Assembly (NCBI GenBank): GCA_002633005.1
Contig: NMRA01000378.1
Location: 62,001 to 126,000 of the forward strand
Direction: 5' to 3'
From: Phoronis australis
Taxonomy: Eukaryota > Phoronida > Phoronidae
DNA: 64,000 bases
Position numbers and translations under genes: made by a program. Of the stretch, positions 31,570-45,791 are shown piece after piece; positions within the stretch are counted from its first letter, which is position 1; the number at the start of each line of letters is the position of its first letter. Under the pieces are notes generated by a model. That model was not told where the DNA came from and did not search any database. It was given only the letters and a program-made list of their open reading frames with translations.

Positions 31570-34500
31570 TTTAGACAGTGGTTAAAAAAAACATTCTGTT
31601 TGTGGTCCGAGGTTTGGACTTCAATAAAATTGCAGCCTAGTGTTTCAAATGCACAATCTTTTTATAACAGCTAATGCTAACAAATGAATCCTTTCGTAGT
31701 AATTCTTGTACAGCTGTTGTTTTCACCCATTAAGCTTGAAGAAGTCGGCTCAGAGATTCCTGTTGTCAAAAATGAGTCTGGTGTCCAAGGTTTTAAAAAT
31801 ACAGGTATCGTATTAAAACCCCTATTGCAGCAGTAAAAAGGTACCACTGGCAGTGTTTTTAACTTCCAGAGAGAAACCTGTTGTATTCATGGGAAAAAGT
31901 TTGCTGTGGTAGGGTTTTTTTCAAGCACCATTTTGAAGAGAAATTGTTTGAGAAGAATCACCCAGTTGAGGGTTGTGTCTTGTATAAACCTGTGGGAGTA
32001 CCCCCTTGGAATGGTTTTAGGAGGGTACTCTGAAAGCCCAAGGATGGTGGAATGAACCCTATCCCTATACCTAACAATGTGAGTTGAACATCTTGGAAAG
32101 TACAAGCACAATTGTTGATTTCAGAATGCGCTTATCAGATGGTGTCTTCTAGCTTCCAGATTTCCTTCGAATTAAATCCCTTAAAGTTGCTTCTTATGTG
32201 AAAAAGAATAAATTTTGATCTGAACAAATTACCACTATATGCAGGAATTGGAATGACTATAAGAGGAAAATTTTCCAGGTGATCTATCATTTCACAAATA
32301 GGCTTGTGTGATAGAAATATTTTTGTGTTGTAAAATTAAACTGAAATAAATGTTTTTGCATGAATCAAGCCAAAAATGATGACAAAAAGAAGCTGGAAAT
32401 CAAATAAAAGGAAATAAAAACAAAAAAAAAGAAAATTCCAAGCCCTGTATATATCCGTCTCAACTTGTTCCTTAGTGGACTTGGAAGAATTCAAACTTTG
32501 TTATTGCTCAAAGCCATGGTTATTGCACCAGGTCTTAAGCAATAAGAAACTATCCGTTCAACCGAAGCCAATATACCACATGTAATCTCAGTAAGGAACA
32601 GTACAAGATCAAGAGTCTAATCACGAGCACACACATGAAGATTGACATCAGACACTATTATCCAAATCCAATGCCAATCGTCATGTGAGTGCTTGTGATT
32701 TTTGCTAATTTGGCCAAAAACAACATTGTTTGTACCAGACCAATCTTATATTGTTACATGACAGTTCTAAAAAGAGTTTGGATAAATAGCAGCTTGAAAA
32801 ATGGTACAATTTGTGGATAAGGAATGTCAAAAGGGTTCATTTTTTTCAACACAGTTTAGTACAGATGTTTTATTATTCTCCACATAGCATTTAAATGCTT
32901 TTTGGGTTAAACAGATTCTAGCCCAGTCTTGTATAGATTGATTTAAAACCCTGAGAAGGGATTATGCGATCATGTTTTGGGAATACACCTCTAGAGTGAA
33001 ACTTTCAATCCAAATCGAACTCGAAATTGTTTTTGACACTTCTAGTCCACTTCCTTGCGAGATCAAGATAGTGCTTAATGACCACTAGATTCGAGCTAAA
33101 ATGTGAGTAAAAACTCAAGATTTCTAGTAAAACCTCGAACTCAGACTCAAACTTTTAGCTGTAATGCAGGGATCATTAATTGCCATCAATAAGTACTCAA
33201 GCATAGAATAAAAGAAACTTATCTCAAATTCAAACAAAACTAGAATAGAAAATAACAAAAATAATTCTGAGTAAAAAGTTGAAACCCAGGGTCCAGGTGT
33301 TAATTTTATAATGGTTTATGCTTTCACAAGGCAGTGAATGTGCAACTTGAATGGCAGTCGGGTCTTTAGTAACCTATTCCCATGTAGCAACACTGGTGTA
33401 GTCAGAATTATTCAAGAGGTTGCTAAACTTGAAATTGTTGGCAACCAATGACTGTATTGTGAGGCAACTTGGAGGCACTGCATGAACAGGGGACAGGGAC
33501 AAGGAAGCTTGGCAAGAACAAAACTGAAATGAGTTTCTATCAGGGGAAGGGTTTGCAATGAGGAGGGGATTGCCCTGTTGTGCGCCCACGGCTATGTTAA
33601 TGCCCAGACTTAGTACTTCAGTCTATCGCTAAACTAAACCATAATTAGTAATTAATACATCAGCAAAATAAAGTTTCCGATGGTTAGATAAATTTCTTGG
33701 CATGTTGTGTGTTTCGTAGCTTATGAGTATACTATTTCTGGGAACACATTAATGATGTCAACGTGAGGGTGTTTGCCAGTGCGAATGTTCTGAAACATTT
33801 CACACTGCCCAACTCTTGCCACGAGGAGGCCCCCTCAGTATAATTTTGAAAAACTGTTCGAAAAGACCGAAATGTTGACTAAAATCACTGCTGTATTATG
33901 TACATCATAACCACAAGAATGAAACACTAGCATGTTGCTCAAAACACTGAGCAAAACATAATGGTAATAGTAACATACAAGGCACCCCCACTTTGAGAGC
34001 CAGTGTTTTCTACTGTACAACAGGAACCTGTTTTTCACTGAGTAGCAGGGGTTAAAACTTGTTCTCAAAATTTGGATTGCCAGTGAGTGACTATTGCCTG
34101 AATAACAATCCAACCCAAGTAACACACAAGAAACCGTCAATTTGGGTTTAGTGACCTAGCTTGAAATCTTTGAAGTACCCTGAGCTCCCAATTTTGAAAT
34201 GTGAGATGTTTTTGCAACTAGTAGTCATTTTAACGAACCAGGTTTTTAAAGTTCGTTTGCATACAATGTCTAACTCCAGGATGCTTTGATTACAGCGAAC
34301 CTTAGTAGATTCAGAATGGTTCTGAGATCTTGTTTTGCAATTAGACTGAAATTAATAGCTGATTGTTGCAAACTCTACAACACTTGACATCATGTGAACG
34401 TGGAAAGCAAAAATGAAACAGTCGAAGAGTCGGGGTCCAGGAGAGAGGAGACTTGCATAGATTTCATATGATCAAATGTGACACTCTGACCAGTGACTCG

Positions 34501-34778
34501 GGCATTGCAAAATTCACCATGAAAGGGTGAATTTCCAAATAAATTCCACACAAAAATATTTACTTTTTGGTTGTAACTGTATAAAATAACCCATTTTAGC
34601 ACCAAAAACCACGGAAGGTTTCAGATGCAACTGAAGTTTCTTGTTTTAAAAAGAATACAGCCCAGAGAGCTTTTTGCTGAAATTCAATTCCCTGTAACTT
34701 TGCATAATTATGTTATCAGAAAATTTGACTCTTTCATTGAGGCTCTCACCAAAATGGGTCAGTTTTAATCACTGTGCC
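31570..34778. other. No gene seen
   Basis: AT-rich unique sequence. The frames present are short and without splice context. Confidence 0.45.
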
Positions 34779-37700
34779 AATGGGGCTATTCGGAAAATCC
34801 ACAATCACTAGAGGGCGTGCGTGTACTAGTGGTGATAGATTAACAGCTTCGATTTCGCGAGCCCTTTAAATACATGGTGAAATGGCTTGCAGCCGTGCCA
34901 ACTGAATCTGAGATTGCGTAAAAAGGGTGCTTCTATGAGAGGAAGTGAGCACGACCTCATACAAAGGTAAGGTTTGTGATCATTTTAACGATTATTACAT
35001 GATTATTCTACCGATGCCTGTTAACTGAGGCACTCGCCGATGTCGACTTCGCGGCAGTCAGTCGCCAGCCAGAGTCTGGTTAATCTTTGTATGTTGTGAT
35101 ATGTGATACGATACTTGACGTAGCAATCGGGATCTTTTCGTACATCAAAGCATTATTATTGTTTGGAATGATTTCTAAAAGTTTATCAGTGACAGTTACA
35201 TCAACCAATGCTGAATATTTATGCTGTCAACTCGATACAGGTTAATGAGTTAAGATTACAATCCAATCCCAATGGCAAAGGGTACGTGAGTGATAAATAT
35301 CCATTGCATTAGACTATTTGTTTACTCCCTATCATGTCTTCTGGAAATCTATTACACGTTGAAATGGAAATCTATTACGTCAGTTTTCACGTAACCTTTG
35401 GTTTTTAGGTTTGAAGGCTACTACCGTGCAGAGGAGATATGCATCGCTTCTGCACCGTCCCTGAATGGACAAAAATTGGTTTTTAGCATTTGACTGCAGC
35501 TAACCAACAAGATCTTCCCATCCAGTACAGATCTGTTGTCAAAGCCTACTTTCAATATTTGAGACAACGAACAAAGCCTTTGAAAAGGAACAGCTATTTT
35601 TAAAGTCATTTTGTTAAATTACTTATTCAGGTCCCGAGGGGGGATTGTCATGGGGGGGTTGTAATATTTGGTACAACTGAATATGTGGAAGTAACAGGTA
35701 ATGCATGTTTGGAGAAAAGAGCATGGTGAGGTAATTTTTAACCTTCACGAAGTCCCTTCAAGTTGATTTCATGAAACTGTTTTGCTACTTGTATCAATTG
35801 CAAAACCACGAAAATATATTACATTTTCCGAATTCACAGTGACTGAATAGCCTTAGCCCATGCCTTGAAATGTTGCAAGTCGTTATAAATTCAAATGACT
35901 GCCATTTTTGTGAAAATTGCATTTTTGATTGTGCCTTATTATTTGTAATTACTAGTACTCTTAAACAACAGAAAGATTATCCATCATTTTTAAATGACCC
36001 AAGTCTTCATATCTTCTATTAGAAGAAAAATTAAAATTAGTCTGAGAAACGGTTCCCTCAACCTTAGTCTAGAAATATGCTTGACAGACCCATGAACCTA
36101 TAATCTGAGTTTAAAATTGCTGAAAGTATCAAAATTAAAAAGGCTTGAAAATGGGTAACAAAGGTTTGAAGTTGTCTCAAAAAACTTGTATATTTTACAG
36201 ACGAGTGATGCTTTAAAGAATTGTTATGGCTAGGGATAAAAAATAAAGACACAGTTTTATGCAATACTCATTATATACACTCTTGGTTTCTGAAAATAGT
36301 AATTATTTACTTTTATGTGAAACTGTAGACCGATCACCACATATTTTTGAAAAACAGGGATAACATATTTGTTCCAGGTTCAGTGACATTTTAAGGCCAC
36401 TTCAAGCTGTATCATAGACAAGCTTTGTTACTCCGTTCTCTTCCCACAGCACTTCCACACACCAGCAGTGCTGCATGGCACAATGTGCAAGTCAGTGGTC
36501 CTGGAGAAATGTGAATCGCAGTACTAAGTTACCATAAGACAATGTGCCAGTGGAGTGTCTGTGTATCCAGACGAACTATATCTGACTGCTACACAAATAA
36601 GCCTTGTTGGTGAGGATGCCCTTTCATAGGCAATGAGTCATGTGTGGACAATAGCTTATTTCCTTTCCTGGAAGAAACATGAGGGACTGAAGCTAAAGAA
36701 GACCTAGTAACACTCTGGTCTAGCTCAGAGTCTGATTTTGGGCTCAAAACGATTCAAGTGATATGCTGCTGTGTTTACCTTCAAGGGTCTAATTGTGGAT
36801 GTTATTGAGGCTGAATGAGGTTACATGAAAGAAAGCCACGTGTTGAAACTGGACCTTTTTTACAAGCGCTTCTATAGGCCATTGAAACTAGAACCCAGTG
36901 AAATGAAAGCCAAAAGCTGAGTGACATTAAATTTTCCTTTCAGAAGAAAGGCTTTATACTATTGGTAAAAACTTTTCAATTTGGTACAGATTATGGGGAA
37001 ATGACATTCAGTGACTGCATCGATTGTCTCATTGTATGTTTTCAATTGTAGCTAGCTGGATAAGAATCTGCTATGCACAAGATTCGAGAATAAACAATTA
37101 TCAGTGTATTTAAAAACAAATGGCAAACTGAAAAAGCACAGAAAGAAACAACATTGCGAGGGAGTCCATAATCAGGCATATCAGGTGCTGAATTTCTGAA
37201 TTACGTTCAATTCTCTCAGGTTATTGCTGAAGGATTGCTTTTCACTTTGTCCAACGGTGAAATAGATGGTCAGGCGGTTGGTTTCAGTTGTTTTTTCTTG
37301 CCTGTAACAGAATAGAAATATTAGCAAATTGTAAAAGAAAAGACAAGACAAAACTACTTTTGTAAGGCAGAACATACTTGACATTTCATCTTCATGTTTA
37401 TGTGTAGAAACTAATAACCTTTGTACCCAAGTCTTATTTAATATCTGAATTAAAATATGTGAAACAGGCTAAAAGTGATTTAACAATGTGTATTTTTCAT
37501 GACACTTAAAATGTGCTTCTGATCTCAACAAGTAAAATTCATTCTAGGTGTCAATTTTTTTCCAATGCAATGTTACGACATTTACTGAATTAAGGCTTAT
37601 TCATGTTAATTCGATAACTGAGCTGGTGGTCCTGGGGGTGGGGTCCACGATAAAATAAGGAAACTCACTCATCTAGAGAATTTTATTGGAAACAGCATAG

Positions 37701-38283
37701 TTTTGAAGAGAAACTGCTGTGAAAAAGTCACTCTTGACTTCTGTGCATCACGTACCATACACCTCTTATTTTGGGAGCACTCCCACCCAGGACAATATGA
37801 ATATGTGCTGCTAGCCTACCCGGCATCGGGTGAGTTTCCAAAAAGAAACACTTAGTTCCACTCAATAAAACTGTTATTCAGTGGGGTAACTGGTGGGGAT
37901 AACATCACCGAACGATGTTGATAGAAACTGATTGCTAAAAACTTACCAAGTAATGTTGTGTAGTCTCCGAATGGAACTGCATAGTCATAGACATAGAGCA
38001 CACACGGGGCTTCAGCATCCACACACTTTTTGTCAGTTAGTTGACCCTGTTGACCGCAATTGTCCACGAATATAGTAACCTTAGGTCTTTTGGGAATTTG
38101 TGGCCACCTGTCGAAGACTTGCACCAGGGAAATTAGCAGTAATAAGGCTTAGCGCGACGACGTATTTTGATAAAAATTCCATCTTTTACCAGTTGTTCAC
38201 ATGCAGACAGCCACGCATGCGCAATTCAATCACCACTAGTACAGCAGCGACACCGCGAGGAGAATTCTCCGAATAGCCCCATT
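34779..38283. mobile_element. 3.5-kb TIR element, copy A (complete)
   Basis: Ends are AATGGGGCTATTCGGA (34779-34794) and its inverse TCCGAATAGCCCCATT (38268-38283). Inner inverted blocks GTACTAGTGGTGATAG and ATCACCACTAGTAC lie about 35-45 bp inside each end. A second copy at 47285-50330 has the same ends and interior, with different flanks, which fixes the boundaries. I see no transposase motif. Short exon-like pieces with good splice sites occur on both strands, conserved in both copies, so the element may carry a captured or divergent gene. Target duplications are not clear. Confidence 0.75.
37947..38182 (-). CDS. Exon-like frame inside TIR element, copy A
   Basis: A minus-strand ATG at 38182 gives MEFLSKYVVALSLITANFPG, signal-peptide-like, about 100 bp inside the TIR. 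A second frame gives VTIFVDNCGQQGQLTDKKCV then DAEAPCVLYVYDYAVPFGDY up to a good donor (G/GTAAGT). The two frames do not join without a frame change. Both are preserved in copy B. The product is not recognised. Confidence 0.3.
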
Positions 38284-38686
38284 CAAAAAAGGGTGAGGTT
38301 TTATCTTGCTGACTATACAAAAGAGTGTGTATAATCTTAATTTCACAGCAACAAACACCCTCCGAAATAACTGAATACTCTGTACGACTGTAGGATGGCA
38401 GTCAGAGGCACTGCTGAATGGCACTGCTGAATGCCACCACTACAAGCGATGTCAGTCATAATAAAACTATTGCTAGACTGGTTATTGTTTGTGTGTTTAG
38501 GACCATTGACTCTATTTTTATGCTCCTAACTTCTGTGTGTAGTGACAAGTGTGCCAGTGTATTATACATTACAATGACAATGTCATAAATAGCAGTATTT
38601 CAGCATATATCCTTATCTGACCCAATTCAACCTTCACGGTAATCACGGGAGCTTACATAACATACATGAACATGTTAACATACGAG

Positions 38687-39574
38687 TAGGCAATGACCAG
38701 AGGCGATGCAGCTCCTATATTCGCTCCATATGCCGGAAGCTTTTCGGCGAATTATGCCTCACACTGGGTAAAGCATGAAAGTCACGTTGTTATAAATACC
38801 TTTTGCGTATGGAGGGACACCTTAGGAGGTTGGAGGTGGGTTTAATTCCTTCCAACTCGAACAAATACTCCGGTTATCGAACTTTTTTTCGAGCAGTCAC
38901 TCATTCAGTTCCCAAAATCGTGAACTCACCATTTTTATAATGCACACGCTCCAATTTTTACCGCGCTCGCTAAGTGATGTGACTTCATGACCTTATTGAC
39001 CTCAATCTTTAAATAGGGCAAAGGTGAGCAATTGCGGTCTTGTCAGTCAAATGTTCATTTCCAAAATGCCACCACTACTTGTCTTTAATTGGTGTTACTT
39101 GAAACTGATTGTATTTCAATGAATTATTGTTTGTATTTGATAAAAATAAATGCTGTTGATATGACATTTAATAGTCTTTGTGCACATATTTGACATGTTA
39201 ATGTTTAACAACACGGCAAATGCACGGCTGGTTCCCGGCAGCACGTACGCAAAGGGCGAGAACTTCAGCTTTCAAAGTTCGCCTGTAGGACCGCAACTTC
39301 TAACCTTCGGCCTGGTTAAAAGAATGAGTACATCATATCTCTTGGCGTGCGCCGAGTGAAAATGTTGAGTTCACAATTTTGGGACTGCTCGAAGAAAAAG
39401 TTTGATAACGGGAGTATTTGTTCGAGTTGGAAGGAATTAAACACGTGGACAACCTGACTTCGATGTTTTAATCGGAGCGAGGCATAATTTGCCGAAAAGC
39501 TTCCGGCGTTTGGAGCGCCTATTAGGAGTTGCATCGCCTCTGGTCGGGCCAACAGAGGCGATGGTCATTGCCTA
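38687..39574. mobile_element. MULE-like non-autonomous element, 9-bp target duplication
   Basis: Flanked by identical ACATACGAG (38678-38686 and 39575-39583). Ends are TAGGCAATGACC and GGTCATTGCCTA. Inverted similarity continues about 250 bp inwards (CCGGAAGCTTTTCGGC, CCTTCCAACTCGAACAAATA, both with inverse partners). No transposase frame. A 9-bp duplication with long TIRs is the Mutator-superfamily pattern. Confidence 0.85.
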
Positions 39575-39589
39575 ACATACGAGAGGGTG

Positions 39590-42500
39590 TGCTCTGAAAA
39601 GATCGAGGCAATGCCCCGTGGCCATGACGCACTCAGCTACTCCTTTCCCGCTATTCAGTGCTATAGTGTGCCTGGCCCTAAAATGACTTGTTGTGGATGG
39701 CCTGCTAATCAGCTAATGCTAATGGTTATCTCTTGGTCTTACACAACTTATTTCGTAGAAAAATCACATCACTTCAGAATACAACATAGTATACAAGATA
39801 ATAATTATCATTAAATGTTTCGTATACGTTACTGCTGATGTATTCCTTGACTCGTTAGCTTTGAAATGCGGGAGTTTGACGAAAACAGAGAGATTTAAAC
39901 AGCTGTAAATCCATCGACATTACTTTGCTGGAAGTCGCCATGTTGGTGAACTAGTTTGACTTATTATTCAACTGACCAATAGAATGCCTTGTTTCTTGAA
40001 ATCGGAACAGCCAATGCTATTCCAAGAATGCGTATGGAAAAGTGCGCTGTAGCAGACCCCAACCAACCTCGAGGGTCAGTGCAGGAGACTAGATAGAAAA
40101 CTTCCGGTTTTATGAAGCTGTCGTTCCCTCGTTTCAAGATTTGGTAAAGTAATTAGTCGAATTGCTCGATTTTTGGAGTGTTTAAGACTTGTAAAAATAA
40201 AATGCGTATACTGTTCTCTGTCATGTCATTTAAAACATTCACAAGATAATTCAGACATGTTATGAGTTATTAACGTCAGAAACGTCTTCAGCTGATTTTC
40301 CCGTGTTTATCATTTACACTTACGCAGTCGCATCAGCTGATTTTTTTGTTGCAATTAGTATTGATGTTTGTTTAAATTGAGTACCGTACAAATCGGCTCA
40401 TAATCATGGGCACAAGTATTAACCAACAAAAATGAATTTGTAACAATGTTACACAATAAATATTTGTAATTCACACACACTTTGTTCCATTTGCAAAACT
40501 TGAGTGTCAAAAACTTGTGTGTCAAAACCTTGCTGTCACTACTATCATAGGCGAAAAGTACATTGTAAGGCAACTTCTAAACATAGCTACGATTATGCAA
40601 AATTGGTTCGATACATGACACTTGTTGCTGTTAACAATCTTTATTCCATTCCGTTCTCGTCAGAACATTGGTAAAGAAACTGACCAAGAGACGACAAACT
40701 ATATTTCGAAAATACTTGTTTCATCAAGTGGAAATAAAATGACTCAGTAATACCACCACAAAGTAAAAGCTAATCAAATATGCAATGGTACACAGCAGGT
40801 GTGAAATACTGCAAGGACTGACAAATGGAGGGGGTAACAAGAATGTCGAGCTAACAAGTGCAGCATGACCCTGTTTGCTGCTCATTCAAAATGGGCTTCG
40901 TGAATGTAATCGAAAAGGACTCTCAATATTTTCAATATCGCATTGAGCGTGAATGTTTAATTGCCACAACAGAATCAGTGCCACTATTGAGTAGTGGAGA
41001 TAACCAGCGATTGAATTGAAAGCGTCAAAATTTGGAAGGACCAGTTGGCACTGTAATTTTCTTTAGGGTTTTGCGACCCGAACAGATATTCAATGTTCGA
41101 AAGGAAACTTGTATAGTATATTTTTATAAATTAAGTTTTTGTACTTTATACACAGTGAAGGGAATTCAGTTTAAATTGTTATATTTTTGCCTGCAGAAGA
41201 AAAAAGTTACATGTATAACATGAAATGAAACCACCAACTGAAACAAAATACAAAATTTGAAATAGAGAACATGAGAGGTAAAGATTCGGGTTATGAAAGG
41301 TGTTCTGTCAGCCTTATTTTTAGTGGTTATCAGATAGCACAGAACACACAAAATAGACATTTTTCATTTTTTTTATTTTCCCAGTTCCAATGAGTAAGTA
41401 ACAGGGGTCTGGGATTCCCCTACCTTACTTTACAATTGGTAAGTGAAAAATGACAACACGAATATGCAATGGGATTTTTACAATAACAAAGAGGAAAAAA
41501 ACATAACAACATTACATAAAGTGTTGCATACATTTCTGAGAACGAATACAAAAACACCCTATGTTTTACAAAATAGAGCTGTCAGAGCAAAGTAAAATAC
41601 AAATTTCATCAGAAACACTTCAATAGTCTAAAATGGTAGCTTTAGCCATTTATATATATTTTTGAAATATATTTTCGAGTTTCTTAAATTTTTTCAGCCT
41701 CAAAAATAGCCTTTTTTCAGGAAATAGCACCCAAAAATTTCAGGCCACAAAAATATCAAGTTTAGACGACTATGTTTGGGAATCCATAGCTTACTGTGTT
41801 GCTAAAACAAGATAGAGTCCTTAACATGTAGGTTAACAACATATCGTCACCAAACCACTTTTAAAACGACAAAACACTTAAAGAATTACCATGGTTCGGC
41901 GAAAATATTTTTTTTTGTTCCAAAATATTTCAAAACAATTCTAAAAATGAAATTGGTGTAACAAATGTTTTCAAAAATAGCAAAAACCAGAAACCTAGTT
42001 TTTTCATATTATTTTGTCATTTATTAAAAAATCTTTGAGGTTATTCGAATTATTCATTTTTCCCCAAGTGAGATCAATGTTTTCACAATCTTAAGTTACG
42101 CATAAAAATGGTCATGTGCATTTTTAATTAAACAAAATTAAATTGGACAATAAAATTTCAATGAAATTTAAATCAATTTTATTCCTGTCAAATAATATAA
42201 GAATTGAGAGGCGTTGTGTTATTGACAATCCAAAAAGAGCATACTCGTATTCTTAACGGTTTTGATGTACTGCAGCCTTGAATAAACAATTATTTTAATG
42301 CAAAATATATTTTTTTAAAAATGAGACTGATCACAGCACCACAAGGTAGAAAACATGTAACAAAATTATTTTTGAAGAAAATAGACTGAATCTATCCCCA
42401 AAACTTAAGTTAAATTGAATTTTAATAATATTCTGTACTGTTATAATGAAAATATTTCACCAACTTGGGTCACTATGTAATTTAGGGAAGTTTTGACTGA

Positions 42501-42734
42501 TTCTGTTTAATCCATTTGACCAAACAAATTTGAATTCAGTTTTAACCCTGTAAAGGTGGTCTGCATAGTTCTTGAAACTGACTGAATTTACCTTTTTGGA
42601 AGAGTATACTTGCAGGATTTTTCCAGGTTAGAAATTGAAAAGGCATTAAATTAAAAAAACTACATTTTCCCATACTTTTATCAAAAAAAAAACAAATAAA
42701 AGTGTAGATGTTTTTAGTAGTTTAACATCAATAG
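39590..42734. other. No gene seen; very AT-rich from about 41380
   Basis: A minus-strand or plus-strand gene could be missed, but no exon with paired splice sites stood out. CCAAT at about 39982 and several homopolymer tracts only. Confidence 0.45.
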
Positions 42735-42895
42735 CGGATTTAGAGGGGGGCCAAGAGGGCTACACCCCTCCTAAAATTCCCCCAGATTCCACGATTTGGC
42801 AGATCGGGAGTGCCAATGTCTGAATGACAAAATCCTGGCTAATACAGCTCTGCTCTGGACCTCCTAATACAAAATCCTGGATCCGCCCCTGGATA
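42735..42895. mobile_element. Short MITE-like element, GCGGATTTAG ends
   Basis: TAGCGGATTTAGAGGGGG on the left and AAATCCTGGATCCGCCCCTG on the right, the same end type as 29244-29567 but about half as long. Confidence 0.55.
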
Positions 42896-43647
42896 TACAT
42901 ATCATTAAAATCAGTTCAGTAACGGCCATTTAGCAAACTGAAAATTTATCCATTTATCCCCTTCTCAAGTGCTGCAGTACTTCGATTTTTAAAAATATTC
43001 ATGAATTACCCCATTTTTTGAAACGGATATCAATATAAAGAAGGAACTTTAAATATTTCGATGGCATATTTTTCATTTTCCACCACTTTTCATCATGCTA
43101 ATATATATGAGCTTCTGAAAATCATGAAAAATGGCAAAATTTCGCTCTTGCTGAATTTTGGATATATTGATAAACCATGGCTTATGTATTGTAAACATAG
43201 TGTCGAATGAGAAACTGCATTTAGGTGGATCCAAAGTTCATACAAAATCACAAAATTCAAACTAAATTTCATCGTAAATGACTGAGAATTCAACTGGTGA
43301 AAAGAATTATCCATTTAGCTCAACCTTTTCTTTGGGCCAAACAAACTCCTCGATTCCTGTGTTGAACTGTGCCAGCAAGCGGGACGATCAACAACTTGTC
43401 AAGTTAATTCCGACACGTTTCGTACCAATAATCCGGCTTGAATGGTTCGCGATTTAGTTTGCATTAAACACAACAAATTAATTTCAAACTCAAAAATTTG
43501 CTTGACGTGCGTGAAATAAAAAACAAATTTCACCTTCGTCACTACGCTTAGCCATGAGACCGGAAGTTTTGAATCCTGCTCACGTACTTTTGCGTTAGGC
43601 CGCGAGACTTCACGGAGTCGCGAATCTCTTTACTAATATCTATGGCG

Positions 43648-43735
43648 CCAGTGTATTTGCCTCTGACATCTCGTTCGAATGTCGGGTATCACGTGACTTT
43701 TCGCATAGTGGCGGTGCTCGCGATAGGTCAATTTT
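43648..43735. repeat. Short repeat shared with 27710-27805
   Basis: Shares GTATTTGCCTCT, TATCACGTGACTTTTCGCA and GCGATAGGTCAATTT. It contains a CACGTG E-box in both copies. Confidence 0.6.
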
Positions 43736-43739
43736 GAAC

Positions 43740-44709
43740 TCAAGGTCGTAAGCAAACGTCCCGTGGAGTATGAAAATACAGTTGAAGTCCGTGCAAAGAT
43801 TTGGAATTTGGTTCTGATTGTTTCTGGAACTTTTAATGAGTTTTGTTTGATAGATTAAATTTTCACGCGCGTTCAGCACGACCGCGGTTTCACGTGACTG
43901 AGATTTCTGAAGCTGGGCCTTCAACCAAAGGTGAAATTTCACACTTCAGAACTTAGGACCATGACAGCGTTTTCCCGTTCAGTGACTTTACCAGACGAAG
44001 GGGGTTCTGAGCGAGTGACAACATGTAGCTTCTTTGTTAACTGCTGAAGACAGTCTGTTATGACAGCAGGCTTACTGTATAGCAGACCGCGTGTGAATAC
44101 AATCAAACCCAGAGTGAATTGATACATTCAGAAAGAATAGAATATCGTAACTTCGGTTGCAGTTGGGCGATTTTGGCGATTCAAAAACTAAACACGATCG
44201 CCATTTAACGAGGATTTCAGAACTGCTATTGGTTTATGTTCAAATATGTTGTAACTTAACTTTTATTTTTAACAGCACAGCCCAGTCAGACTAGATAGGA
44301 TCTTATTAAAGATTACAGTGTAGAACAATTATCGAACAAATTTTGAAGAAATACTATGGAAATAGCCAAAACAGAGGCTTCATGATTCGGTTCTCTGGTA
44401 CTGGTTGATAAATGGTTTTAGTAACTGAATCGTGTCACAGATAATATAAGAATCTTCACATTAGCGCTCTCAACTGGAGCAAGAAAACGACTTCTCCCTG
44501 ACACTCGACTCAGGTTTGGCGGTTCGTGACAGAAATTCGCTGCTTCACATAGTGGTTCAACAATTTACACGAATACAACACAGGAGTAAATTCCACAATC
44601 AGCTATCTTTCTTTGACTAAGTTCATTCGTATAGTTTAGCTTTTTGATATCGGCTGGTTTCGAAATTCTCCCGCTTTATCATTCACAGCCACCGACTAGT
44701 GCAGACGCG
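43740..44709. other. No gene seen
   Basis: Frames of up to 100 codons exist on the minus strand but carry no recognisable features. Confidence 0.4.
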
Positions 44710-45420
44710 TATTCTTCATCGCGGTGGGACATGGATATTTCAAGAGGTTTGTCTTTTCCCGTAAGCCGTTAGTGGGCCCTTTATCTTACATACATGTATC
44801 GGTAAAAATGTGTCTGCATTATTATATCAGGAAAGATGACAAAAACATGGGCGGCGCAACACTGAAATATGGGTTGCTATAGCTCGAGCCCAGCCCGCTG
44901 TGGTGTGCCGCCGATGAATCAGGCCTGTAACGCGAACGGCAGACTGCAATTCATAGCACATTGAAAGTGGTTCTCCACCAGTGAAACAGAAGTGAACCTG
45001 TTCACCAAGTAGTTTTGCTGTTGGTTCGTAAAATGAATTTATGATGATGTCAAAGTATTTTCTCTTAGTTTCAAATTTCAAAAAATTATATGTCAACTGC
45101 TCGTCGCTGCGTCTATCTTTCTCCCATAAGGTAAAGCCCGTCTCCTTATTTGGTATAGCAACACATAGACATGACACATTTCCCTCGTCAGGAACAACTG
45201 ACCATTGACCTATAATGTAAACAAAACAATCATATGGCGACCTGAAGCAGGTGCCAGTCCGATTAAGAAGCAATTGCCGTAAAATCTACATGTAACTATT
45301 TAAAATTAGTCATGAGGTTATCGCAGTAGGCCCATTCAAATATATTCTTAAATGTACTTGGAATTCTTTTTGGGAAATCGCTTGCTTCACTGTTTTGCCA
45401 CATTCTGTGCTGTCGGCCTC
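44710..45420. repeat. Duplicated block, less decayed copy (partner 11480-12215)
   Basis: See the partner. It retains an open minus-strand frame. Confidence 0.7.
44827..45209 (-). CDS. Unrecognised exon-like frame in the duplicated block
   Basis: A good acceptor (TGTTTACATTATAG) at 45210 opens a phase-1 frame: QWSVVPDEGNVSCLCVAIPN, then KETGFTLWEKDRRSDEQLTY, and later QVHFCFTGGEPLSMCYELQS. About 95 residues look protein-like, with four Cys, possibly extracellular. The tail after SAVRVTG is less convincing, and no clear donor was found. The 11.5-kb partner has stops in this frame. The family is unknown; it could be a transposon-borne or lost host exon. Confidence 0.35.
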
Positions 45421-45791
45421 CACATGGTAAGCTGCCTTGTCAGTAGCTCTGATTTGTCGAAGGACTGTGAGCGCATGCAGGTATTTGTCATGAGTGGGAG
45501 GAAGATTAGAAACTTTGTGGTGAACACAGATTTTTTCCTCGGCGTATATTAAAAATCATATCGTGGATTTTGTGATTGTTCGTGGAGATTCCCTCAGAGG
45601 GAAACTGAGCAAAATCTGCAGTAGGCGCTGCAAGATGGTAGTTTCAGCATTTGTTCCATGCTTTTTTAAAACCACGTTCATAGCAGTAGGTTCATACCTC
45701 CCGTCGGCGTATTACATGTGATCCATAGGTGGCGTTGAACGCCTGTCCACCAGAGACTTGATCAACGTCAGGCGGAATAGCGAATTTTAAT

